A stretch of DNA of 5,980 nucleotides from an uncultured Lentisphaeraceae bacterium (GTDB taxonomy: Bacteria > Verrucomicrobiota > Kiritimatiellia > RFP12 > DVOR01). How positions within the stretch are numbered: the stretch's first letter is position 1; the number at the start of each line of letters is the position of its first letter. The position numbers and the translations under genes are program-made. This document shows positions 1-5,771 of this stretch, in pieces. The stretch lies in assembly GCA_946056345.1 (NCBI GenBank), contig CAMGJH010000079.1:1-5980 (forward strand). Direction: 5' to 3'. The notes beneath the pieces are model-generated. The model ran no database searches, had not been told where the DNA came from, and was given only the letters and a program-made list of their open reading frames with translations.

Positions 1-1
1 A

Positions 2-1312
2 AGCTACAGCCTTGCTGGGCTCAGACGGGGCCTTGAAGACCCCCGAGGGAACCTCACGCTTGAGTTTGTTCGCCTGGCTTATCGCACAGGGGTTCGATGG
101 CTCGTCTTTGAAAATGTGCCGGGCATCCTCAGTTCAGGCGAGCACGGAAGCGATTTTGCCCAGTTCCTATCGCTCCTCGTCGGCTGGGAGGTGCCAGTGC
201 CCGAACGCGGATGGCGAACGGCTGGGATTGTCACACACGCCCCAGGTTGCTTCGGAGTGGCGTGGAGAGTGCTTGACGCTCAATATACCCGAGTGGCCTC
301 GTTTCCGCGTGCCGTCCCCCAACGCAGACGCCGTCTCCTCCTTGTCGGATATCTTGGAGACTGGCACCGTGCCGCGCAAGTACTTTTTGACGGAGACCTG
401 CGTACGCGGGATACTCCGCCGGTCCGCAAGACGTGGGCGACCGCTCCCGGAGATTCTGCGCCGGGCGTTGGAAGCGGTTGTTTGCGAATGCGAGCGGGCA
501 AGGAAGGCGGGGGAAAAGGAGCGCTCGTCGGAGACGAGTTGAGCCACACGCTCGCGACAGGCAATGATCAAGTGTGCTTTGACCTGCGGCGGACGACAAA
601 CACCACGGCACAGGGTGTCTCGCTGACCCTGATGGCCACAGACCATAAAGGCGGCAAAGCCGTTTCCTTCTTTCCGCAGTTTCTCGGAAAAGGAACGGCT
701 CCGACCGAAGAGTGTTGCGGCACGCTCATCAATGCCGGCGCGCCGGGGCACTCCAATGCGGTCATCCTCTTCGACCAGCACAACGGAGAGCGTTTTTGCC
801 CCTGTGAAGAGACATCCAATGCGGTTCTTGCACACTATGGCACGGGTGGCAACAACACTCCGTTGGTGCTTCACGAGAGTTGCGGCTTTCAGAAGTGCGA
901 TGCGGGAGGTGTTCCCATCCCTGAACACAAAGAAGTCGCGCCAACGCTCCGCGCCGGAGGACGGCCCGCAGTTGCCATCGCCGAGAATATCATCGGGCGC
1001 AAACCCGAGAATGGCGGCAATGGACTGGGCACACAAGAAGAGGTCAGCTACACCCTCAACGCCACGGGGGTGCACGGCGTAGCCTCGTGGCAGTCCGGCG
1101 GCATCGTCCGTCGACTGCTCCCGGTGGAGTGCGAGCGGTTGCAGGGAATACCGGATAACTACACGCGCATTGTGTGGAAGGAACAGCCCGAAGAGGAGTG
1201 CCCTGACGCACTCCGGTATAAGGCCATCGGCAATTCAATGGCCGTCAATGTGATGCGCTGGATTGGCGAGCGTATCCAACAAGTGGAGGAAAGAAACTAT
1301 GACAGCGTCTGA
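2..1312 (+). CDS. Phage DNA (cytosine-5-)-methyltransferase, 3' part (N-terminus outside window)
   Basis: Partial gene, 436 residues in the window, open at the left edge. C5-cytosine methyltransferases transfer a methyl group from S-adenosylmethionine to C5 of cytosine in a specific DNA sequence. Visible in order: a SYSLAGLRRG segment at the very start, which in this family directly follows the catalytic PCQ motif; the ENV motif (bases 110-118); a QRRRR motif (320-334) followed by LLLVGYLGDW; a long variable target-recognition region (about 400-1100); RRLLPVECERLQGIPD (from 1109), which is motif IX; and AIGNSMAV (from 1223), which is motif X. An ATG-like start near 116 is wrong: that codon is GTG inside ENV, and the frame is open back to base 2. 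The SAM-binding motif I and catalytic Cys must lie upstream. The 3' end overlaps the gpW-like gene by 14 bases, placing it in the late operon. The likely role is protection of phage DNA from restriction (inference). Family assignment is certain; the target site cannot be read. Confidence 0.95.
   Translation, partial: SYSLAGLRRGLEDPRGNLTLEFVRLAYRTGVRWLVFENVPGILSSGEHGSDFAQFLSLLVGWEVPVPERGWRTAGIVTHAPGCFGVAWRVLDAQYTRVASFPRAVPQRRRRLLLVGYLGDWHRAAQVLFDGDLRTRDTPPVRKTWATAPGDSAPGVGSGCLRMRAGKEGGGKGALVGDELSHTLATGNDQVCFDLRRTTNTTAQGVSLTLMATDHKGGKAVSFFPQFLGKGTAPTEECCGTLINAGAPGHSNAVILFDQHNGERFCPCEETSNAVLAHYGTGGNNTPLVLHESCGFQKCDAGGVPIPEHKEVAPTLRAGGRPAVAIAENIIGRKPENGGNGLGTQEEVSYTLNATGVHGVASWQSGGIVRRLLPVECERLQGIPDNYTRIVWKEQPEEECPDALRYKAIGNSMAVNVMRWIGERIQQVEERNYDSV
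530..1090 (+). repeat. Degenerate protein repeats in the methyltransferase target-recognition region
   Basis: Between motifs VIII and IX, the encoded protein shows about six diverged copies of a module with the loose pattern acidic-x-V/S-x-T-L-x-A-x-G-x(n)-A-V followed by a hydrophobic patch. Copies lie at about 530-580 (ELSHTLATGNDQVCF), 608-673 (GVSLTLMATDHKGGKAVSFF), 704-772 (CGTLINAG...SNAVILF), 803-871 (the weakest, SNAVLAHYGTGG), 926-979 (EVAPTLRAGGRPAVAI) and 1034-1090 (EEVSYTLNATGVHGVASW). The repeat is seen at protein level only; the DNA is too diverged to appear as a direct repeat. Similar strings recur in phage cytosine methyltransferases. Each copy probably forms a small beta-rich unit of the DNA-recognition region (inference). 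Confidence 0.6.
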
Positions 1313-1487
1313 CGAACGCCTCGCGACCCTCGCCTCGCAGCCCAAGGTGGTTGAAGTCGATGGCCAGCGGATGGAGAACCATTCACTTAAGGACCAGATT
1401 GAATTGGACCGCTATTTGGCCTCCAAAAAGGCGGCACAGGGGCGCGGCTTTCGGGTCACCAAGATGCTCGCAGGAGGTGCGCAGTAA
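1299..1487 (+). CDS. gpW-like head-tail joining protein
   Basis: A 62-residue protein beginning MTASDERLATLASQ. In lambda, gpW (68 residues) enters the filled head beneath the portal and helps form the platform on which the tail docks. Supporting features are the very small size, the position directly before the portal gene as in lambda W-B, and the layout: an N-terminal helix, a short beta-hairpin-like stretch KVVEVDGQRMENHS with the VDGQ turn, then a helix DQIELDRYLASKKAA and a basic tail (RGFRVTK). The start at 1299 has GGAGGA (1285-1290) eight bases upstream. The longer frame start at 1263 lies deep inside the methyltransferase gene and lacks this spacing. The gene overlaps the methyltransferase by 14 bases, and its stop shares one base with the portal start (TAATG), so the two are probably translationally coupled. 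The family call rests on position and pattern rather than a strong motif. Confidence 0.7.
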   Translation: MTASDERLATLASQPKVVEVDGQRMENHSLKDQIELDRYLASKKAAQGRGFRVTKMLAGGAQ

Positions 1488-2866
1488 TGGGGTGGTTCTC
1501 CCGTAAGAGCAAGGCTTCTATCCGCTTTATTCGCGGACGCTTTGATGCGGCCCAAACGACTCGGGACAATGCCAAGCACTGGAGTGCAGCAGATGCCCTC
1601 TCGGCAGATGCTGAGGCCAGTGCGGCTGTTCGGCGCATTCTTCGCACCCGTGCGCGTTACGAAGTGGCTAACAATGCCTACGCCAAAGGCATCGTGCAAA
1701 CCTTGGCGAATGATGTCATCGGCACCGGTCCACGCTTGCAGGCCTTGACCGAAGATGAAGCGTTGAATCGACAGATTGAGGCTGACTTTGCGACTTGGTG
1801 CAATACGGTTGCCTTTGCAGACAAACTGCGAACCGCGCGTATTGCACGCTGCCAAGACGGAGAGGCGTTTATCCTGTTGGCACTCAATCCAAAACTCTCA
1901 ACGAAGGTGAAACTAGACTTGCAGTTGATTGAAGCTGACCGGGTTACGGACGACATTCATATCAACAAGCCCAACTGCATCGATGGTATCACCTTCGACT
2001 CCTTTGGAAACCCGATGCATTACCGCATCCTGCGCCATCACCCCGGCTCGGATTTCTGCACCTTCGAGCGCGAGGCAGAGGAGATTCCGACAGAGTTTGT
2101 GATTCACCTTTTCCGCAGTGACCGACCAGGACAACACCGTGGCGTGCCCGAAATCACGCCAGCGCTTCCGCTCTTTGCACAGTTGCGCCGATTCACCTTG
2201 GCGGTCATTACGGCGGCAGAGTCTGCGGCCAACTTCGCTGGCATTCTCTACACCGATTCGCCCGCCAACGGTGAAGCTGATGAGGTGGAAGCGATGGATA
2301 GCATCCAACTAGAGCGCAATATGCTCTTGACGATGCCTGGCGGTTGGAAGATGGCACAACTTGACCCCAAGCAACCCTCGACCACCTACGCAGAGTTCAA
2401 GCACGAAATTCTCAACGAGATTGCCCGGTGTTTGAGCATGCCCTACAACATCGCCTCGGGAAACTCTTCGGGCTACAACTATGCGAGCGGACGCCTAGAT
2501 CATCAGACCTACTATCGTTCGCTCAAAGTGGACCAAGCGTTGATGGAGCGTGTGTTGCTTGACCGCGTCTTTGCTGCGTGGTGGCGGGAATATGCGCTCC
2601 TGAACAAGCGCGAAGAGACGAGCGTGCCACACATTTGGATTTGGGACGGCACCGAGCACGTCGACCCGGCCAAGGAGGCAAACGCCCAAGCGATGCGCTT
2701 GCAAAACCTCACCACCACCTTGGCGATTGAGTACGCCAGACAAGGGAAGGATTGGGAGGCGGAACTCCACCAAATTGCCCGCGAGCGCAAGCTCTGCGAA
2801 GAACTCGGCATCCCGATTGCCTCGGCGCTGCCGGAGACACAAAGAAAGGACGAAACAGATGAATGA
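1487..2866 (+). CDS. Phage portal protein, lambda gpB family
   Basis: A 459-residue portal of the lambda family (Pfam Phage_portal_2). Portals form a dodecameric ring at one capsid vertex, through which DNA is packaged by terminase and later ejected, and to which the neck attaches. Seen in order: a basic N-terminus (MGWFSRKSKASIRFIRGRFD); RYEVANNAYAKGIVQTLAND then VIGTGPRLQ (residues 57-85), a family hallmark; QLIEADRV (146-153); VIHLFRSDRPGQHRGVPEI (205-223), the typical loop before the helical wing; ARCLSMPYNIASGNSSGYNY (313-332), the conserved tunnel/stem region; and WDGTEHVDPAKEANA (386-400) near the C-terminus. Length is typical, slightly shorter than lambda gpB. AGGAGG (1472-1477) lies nine bases before ATG 1487, and the start overlaps the gpW-like stop by one base. 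The 3' end overlaps the protease-capsid gene by eight bases. No truncation or frameshift is seen. Confidence 0.95.
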   Translation: MGWFSRKSKASIRFIRGRFDAAQTTRDNAKHWSAADALSADAEASAAVRRILRTRARYEVANNAYAKGIVQTLANDVIGTGPRLQALTEDEALNRQIEADFATWCNTVAFADKLRTARIARCQDGEAFILLALNPKLSTKVKLDLQLIEADRVTDDIHINKPNCIDGITFDSFGNPMHYRILRHHPGSDFCTFEREAEEIPTEFVIHLFRSDRPGQHRGVPEITPALPLFAQLRRFTLAVITAAESAANFAGILYTDSPANGEADEVEAMDSIQLERNMLLTMPGGWKMAQLDPKQPSTTYAEFKHEILNEIARCLSMPYNIASGNSSGYNYASGRLDHQTYYRSLKVDQALMERVLLDRVFAAWWREYALLNKREETSVPHIWIWDGTEHVDPAKEANAQAMRLQNLTTTLAIEYARQGKDWEAELHQIARERKLCEELGIPIASALPETQRKDETDE

Positions 2867-4718
2867 GTACCTCCAAATCAAGGCCGCTGCCGATATGAGC
2901 ACACGCGTCAAGGGCGTAGCCTATTCGGGCGGGGCGATGAACCTCGGCTGGCGACACCCGGTGGTGGTCGACCTCGCCGGGATGACCATCCCGGAAGTCG
3001 TGCCGCTCTTGGCCAATCACCTCAACCGTGTGAATGGGCGCGTAGGCATTCTCTCGGCAATGGTGGTCGACAACCGCCTTGAAATCCAAGGAGACATCGT
3101 TGCCGATGGCGAAGACAGCCGCGCCATTATCACGCAAGCGAAGGCTGGCGCAGCCTGGCAACTCTCGATAGGGGCGGAGGTTGATGCCTCGGAACTGGTC
3201 GAGAGTGGCACACGCCTAGTCAACGGTGTGGAACAGCGTGCTCCCTTTTATCATGTCACGAAGTCGACGCTTCGTGAAGTTTCGGTGGTCGCCGTAGGTG
3301 CGGACCGAACCACCACAATGGTCACTGCGACCGCAACCCTAACAGGAGAACATCCAATGGAAGCAACGAAGACCCCGGCCAAGCCGGAAATGGCCGATGT
3401 GCAGGCGCAAGCGGCCCAGGCCGAGCGTGAACGCGTGATGGCCATTCGCGCCATCTGTGCTGGGGAGTGCCCGGAGATTGAGAGTGAAGCCATTAGCGCT
3501 GGGTGGACGCTTGAAGCGACAACCACGAAGGTGCTTGAGGCACTCCGCGCCAAGCGCCCGATTTCGGCCCCGAATGTCATTATCAAGGAAACCCCGAGCG
3601 CTTCGGCCAAGAGCCTTGAGGCGGCACTCTGTCTGCGCGCCGGCATCGAAGAAGCGGAAGTCTTCAAGACCTATGGTGAACAGACGGGCGAAGTCGCGTG
3701 TCAGAACCGTGATATGCCGCTGTCGGTGGTGCTTGCTGAGTGCCTCCGCTTGGAAGGTCAGAGCGTCAGCGGTGCCTTTGGCAACGAGACGATTCGCGCG
3801 GCCTTCTCGACGGTGAGTTTGCCGGGCATTCTCTCGAATGTGGCCAACAAGAAGTTGCTGCAGTCCTTCCGCGCTCAGCCGATTATCGCAACGCGCCTTT
3901 GCTCTGAGGGTGACCTGTCGGACTTCAAGGAGGCAGACCGCTTCCGTCTGACGGATGTTGGGGACCTCGTGCCGCTTGCGCCCAACGGTGAGATTAAGCA
4001 CGGTGGGGTGGTTGAAGAGATGGCCAAGAATCAGCTCGACACCTATGCCAAGATGTTCTCGCTCACGCGCAAGATGATTGTGAACGATGACCTGAACGCC
4101 TTTTTGCAGGTGCCGACAGCGATGGGCAATCGTGCCGCGCGGCTGATTGACCAACTCTTCTTCAAGCGACTCTTGGCCAATCCTGCGCAACACGATGGCA
4201 ATGCGCTCTTCCACGCGAAGCACGGCAATCTGATTTCGGGCGCATCCTCTGCGCTTTCGGCGGACTCCCTCAAGAAGGCCATTCAACTCTTCCTTGACCA
4301 GGTGGATGCTGACAATCAGCCGATTGCCATTGAGCCGAAGTATTTGCTTGTGCCCACGGCCCTCAAGTACCTCGCCATCGAACTGACGCGCGGCGCTACA
4401 CTGATTATGTCCGGCACCGACAACACAGTGCGCCCGGCCATCAATGTGCTGGCTAATGAAGGGCTGCAGGTGGTCACCTCGCCCTATTTGGCCAATAGCG
4501 GCTACACGGGGGCCTCTGATGTGGCGTGGTATCTCTTTGGTCAGCCTGGTCAGGTTGACACCTTTGAGATTGGCTATCTGCGTGGTCGTCGTACGCCGAC
4601 GGTCGAATCTGCGGATACGGACTTCACCACCTTGGGCAAGCAGTTCCGTGTCTATTTTGACATCGGGATTCGCGAGCAGGACCATCGCGGGATGGTCAAG
4701 GCGAATGGCAAGGCCTAA
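2859..4718 (+). CDS. Prohead protease / major capsid protein fusion
   Basis: A 619-residue fusion. Residues 1 to about 165 match a phage prohead serine protease of the HK97-like (U35/S78) type. The expected catalytic pattern is visible: His54 in ANHLNRVNGRVG, Ser103 in WQLSIGAE, and Glu140 in LREVSVVAVGAD. Residues 167 to about 310 are Ala/Glu-rich and probably helical, resembling the scaffolding/delta region (AERERVMAIRAICAGECPEI, KVLEALRAKRP). Residues about 316-619 match a Mu gpT-like major capsid subunit: FSLTRKMIVNDDLNAF (400-415), HDGNALFHAKHGNL (445-458), PKYLLVP (493-499), and EQDHRGMVKANGKA at the end. The protease would cleave the scaffold segment during maturation and the capsid part builds the shell. 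ATG 2859 is chosen because AAAGGA (2845-2850) lies eight bases upstream; an ATG at 2727 would add 44 residues inside the portal gene with no such support. An internal in-frame ATG at 3357 has its own SD. Such fusions are known in phage annotation. Confidence 0.92.
   Translation: MNEYLQIKAAADMSTRVKGVAYSGGAMNLGWRHPVVVDLAGMTIPEVVPLLANHLNRVNGRVGILSAMVVDNRLEIQGDIVADGEDSRAIITQAKAGAAWQLSIGAEVDASELVESGTRLVNGVEQRAPFYHVTKSTLREVSVVAVGADRTTTMVTATATLTGEHPMEATKTPAKPEMADVQAQAAQAERERVMAIRAICAGECPEIESEAISAGWTLEATTTKVLEALRAKRPISAPNVIIKETPSASAKSLEAALCLRAGIEEAEVFKTYGEQTGEVACQNRDMPLSVVLAECLRLEGQSVSGAFGNETIRAAFSTVSLPGILSNVANKKLLQSFRAQPIIATRLCSEGDLSDFKEADRFRLTDVGDLVPLAPNGEIKHGGVVEEMAKNQLDTYAKMFSLTRKMIVNDDLNAFLQVPTAMGNRAARLIDQLFFKRLLANPAQHDGNALFHAKHGNLISGASSALSADSLKKAIQLFLDQVDADNQPIAIEPKYLLVPTALKYLAIELTRGATLIMSGTDNTVRPAINVLANEGLQVVTSPYLANSGYTGASDVAWYLFGQPGQVDTFEIGYLRGRRTPTVESADTDFTTLGKQFRVYFDIGIREQDHRGMVKANGKA
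3344..3359 (+). promoter_or_regulatory. Internal ribosome binding site and start within the protease-capsid gene
   Basis: AGGAG at 3344-3348 is followed after eight bases by ATG at 3357-3359, in frame with the fusion gene (residue 167). This falls exactly at the boundary between the protease domain, which ends just after the EVSVV motif, and the scaffold/capsid part. Initiation here would give a 453-residue product (3357-4718) containing the scaffold-like segment plus capsid without protease. Phages often need far more capsid than protease, and lambda C/Nu3 uses nested in-frame starts in this module. The sequence signal is direct; its use is inferred. Confidence 0.6.
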
Positions 4719-4720
4719 CG

Positions 4721-4728
4721 AAAGGAGG
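4721..4728 (+). promoter_or_regulatory. Strong Shine-Dalgarno for the decoration protein
   Basis: AAAGGAGG lies in the 18-base gap between the capsid stop and ATG 4737, with an eight-base spacer. It is the longest anti-SD match in the window. It fits a protein needed in hundreds of copies per particle and fixes the start of the downstream gene. Confidence 0.8.
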
Positions 4729-4736
4729 AAAAGGAT

Positions 4737-5060
4737 ATGATTTCCAAGTATGTACACGATGGTAAGGCCATCGACATCCGCCCCACCGCTGATATCGCGG
4801 CGGGGGATGTGGTGGTCATTGGTGCTGCGTTAGTGGGCATTGCGGTGCTCGACATCAAGGCCGGGGAACTGGGGGCGCTGGCGACATCGGGTGTCTTCGA
4901 CATCGCCAAGCCCGATGGCACGACCTTTGCGGCGGGCACCATCATCTACTGGGATGAAGCCACCCAGACGGCAGTCGCGACCACGAGCAAGCCGCGCTTG
5001 GGCGTGGTGACCGAAGCGGCGGCGGCTGGGGATGCGACCGTCCGAGTCAAACTGGGTTGA
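4737..5060 (+). CDS. DUF2190 family protein, probable capsid decoration/cement protein
   Basis: A 107-residue Ala/Gly/Val-rich protein starting MISKYVHDGKAIDI. The pattern fits the DUF2190 phage family: an N-terminal YVHDGKAIDI strand, then AAGDVVVIGAALVGIAVLDIKAGELGALATSGVFDIAKPDG, TIIYWDEATQTAV in the middle, and LGVVTEAAAAGDATVRVKLG at the C-terminus. These are small beta-rich proteins encoded beside the major capsid gene and are thought to bind the outside of the expanded shell, as lambda gpD or gpSHP do. Length is normal for the family. It directly follows the capsid gene, whereas lambda D precedes E. Expression is probably high given the strong SD at 4721-4728. Its TGA overlaps the next gene's ATG (TGATG). 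Family call is confident; the decoration role is inferred from family and position. Confidence 0.85.
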   Translation: MISKYVHDGKAIDIRPTADIAAGDVVVIGAALVGIAVLDIKAGELGALATSGVFDIAKPDGTTFAAGTIIYWDEATQTAVATTSKPRLGVVTEAAAAGDATVRVKLG

Positions 5061-5515
5061 TGATGGGTTCGATGCTCGAGGAGGCGAGCCGTTGGCTTGC
5101 CGATATGCGCGAGAAGCATCTTGCCGTCCAGGTTCATTATGTGACCTGCGATGGCAAGGTCTACCGGGTCAAAGCAACCATCGGCAAGTCTGAATACACG
5201 GCTCCCAATGAAGACGGGATAATCGTCAAGAGCCACTTTAGAGACTTCCTGATAACGCAGTTGGCCTTGCCGCACACACCGCGCTTTGGCGATTCGATTG
5301 TGTGGAACGATCGCATCTATGAAGTCCTTGCACCCAATGGACGAGATGTTTGGCGGTGGAGTGACCTCTTTCGTACGACCAAGCGCGTGCACACCAAATA
5401 CTTCAAGGAGGCCGGAGGGCTCTACGATGAAATGGACGGGGAAGAGGTGCCAGAAGGGCCGCCGGTGGACACGCGGCCACCGTGCCCGTGCTGCCCGTGC
5501 AAACAGAAAGGATAA
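5060..5515 (+). CDS. Putative head-tail connector / neck protein
   Basis: A 151-residue soluble protein from ATG 5060. The N-terminus is helical (MLEEASRWLADMREKHL). A beta-rich body follows (VQVHYVTCDGKVYRVKATIG, then RFGDSIVWNDRIYEVLAPNG), then WRWSDLFRTTKRVHTKYF. The 'GD-I-WN-R-YEVL... W-R-SD-F-RTT-R-HTK' pattern resembles small phage proteins usually left as hypothetical or called head-tail adaptors; I recall the pattern but cannot confirm a family. Position after capsid and decoration genes fits a head-completion or stopper protein (lambda FII region). Alternative starts are TTG 5057 and ATGs 5063 and 5072. None has a good SD, so translation is probably coupled to the upstream gene through the TGATG overlap. 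The C-terminus is unusual: acidic/Pro-rich (DGEEVPEGPPVD), then CPCCPCKQKG with four cysteines. Confidence 0.6.
   Translation: MMGSMLEEASRWLADMREKHLAVQVHYVTCDGKVYRVKATIGKSEYTAPNEDGIIVKSHFRDFLITQLALPHTPRFGDSIVWNDRIYEVLAPNGRDVWRWSDLFRTTKRVHTKYFKEAGGLYDEMDGEEVPEGPPVDTRPPCPCCPCKQKG
5483..5500 (+). repeat. Exact 9-bp tandem duplication encoding CPC-CPC
   Basis: TGCCCGTGC occurs twice head to tail (5483-5491 and 5492-5500), in frame, giving Cys-Pro-Cys twice at the end of the connector-like protein. Because the unit is a multiple of three, gain or loss of a copy would keep the frame. This is read directly from the sequence. Confidence 0.9.
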
Positions 5516-5525
5516 GGCGTGTGTT

Positions 5526-5771
5526 ATGTCGACAGAGGAAAACAATGTGAAGTTGCGTGAGTTATGGGACTGCGTGAATCGCTCTCGGATGGAACTGGCC
5601 GAAATCAAAGGAATGATGACGATGCACTTCCGCGAGGGAGAACATCATCATCCTCCGTGCGCGCCGGCGGCCCACCTACAGAAGACGCTGATGAGTGCGC
5701 TCTTTGCTGCCGTAATGGCCCTGTTGGCGGCCATCGGCAACATTATCATCAGTTTCCACACGGGAGGATAA
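5526..5771 (+). CDS. Small single-pass membrane protein of unknown function (holin/XhlA-like layout)
   Basis: An 81-residue protein. Residues 1 to about 35 are polar and likely helical (MSTEENNVKLRELWDCVNRS, then RMELAEIKGMMTMHF). A His/Pro/Cys linker EHHHPPCAPAAH (39-50) follows, then one clear transmembrane segment at about 54-77 (LMSALFAAVMALLAAIGNII) ending in a short HTGG tail. A soluble helix followed by one C-terminal membrane span resembles XhlA-type lysis proteins and some small phage membrane proteins, but no diagnostic motif is present. TAAGG (5513-5517) lies eight bases before ATG 5526. The same frame stays open upstream to 5286, but that part overlaps the connector gene and reads as low-complexity Arg-rich sequence, so ATG 5526 is preferred. 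It sits between a probable neck protein and a probable tail-completion protein, an odd place for a lysis gene. Function is unassigned. Confidence 0.65.
   Translation: MSTEENNVKLRELWDCVNRSRMELAEIKGMMTMHFREGEHHHPPCAPAAHLQKTLMSALFAAVMALLAAIGNIIISFHTGG

Noticed and set aside
12..542. A 176-codon + strand open frame starting near the left edge
   Set aside because: It runs in another frame across the methyltransferase ENV and QRRRR motifs, which are unmistakable in frame 2; its product is low-complexity and has no SD.
2727..2858. Upstream ATG extending the protease-capsid protein by 44 residues
   Set aside because: The extension lies inside the portal gene, is Arg/Ser-rich and unlike a protease N-terminus. 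ATG 2859 has a good SD and gives the expected beginning (MNEYLQIKAAA...STRVKGVAYS).
3339..4757. A 472-codon open frame on the minus strand opposite the capsid gene
   Set aside because: It mirrors a gene with strongly biased codon use. Its product is rich in Arg, His and Leu without a recognisable domain, while the + strand frame has clear capsid motifs throughout.
5286..5525. N-terminal extension of the small membrane protein
   Set aside because: It overlaps the connector-like gene in another frame and reads as Arg/Thr-rich shadow sequence; ATG 5526 follows the upstream stop at a normal distance with TAAGG before it.
4946..5608. A 220-codon minus-strand open frame
   Set aside because: It crosses three well-supported + strand genes and their junctions, with no SD or recognisable domain.
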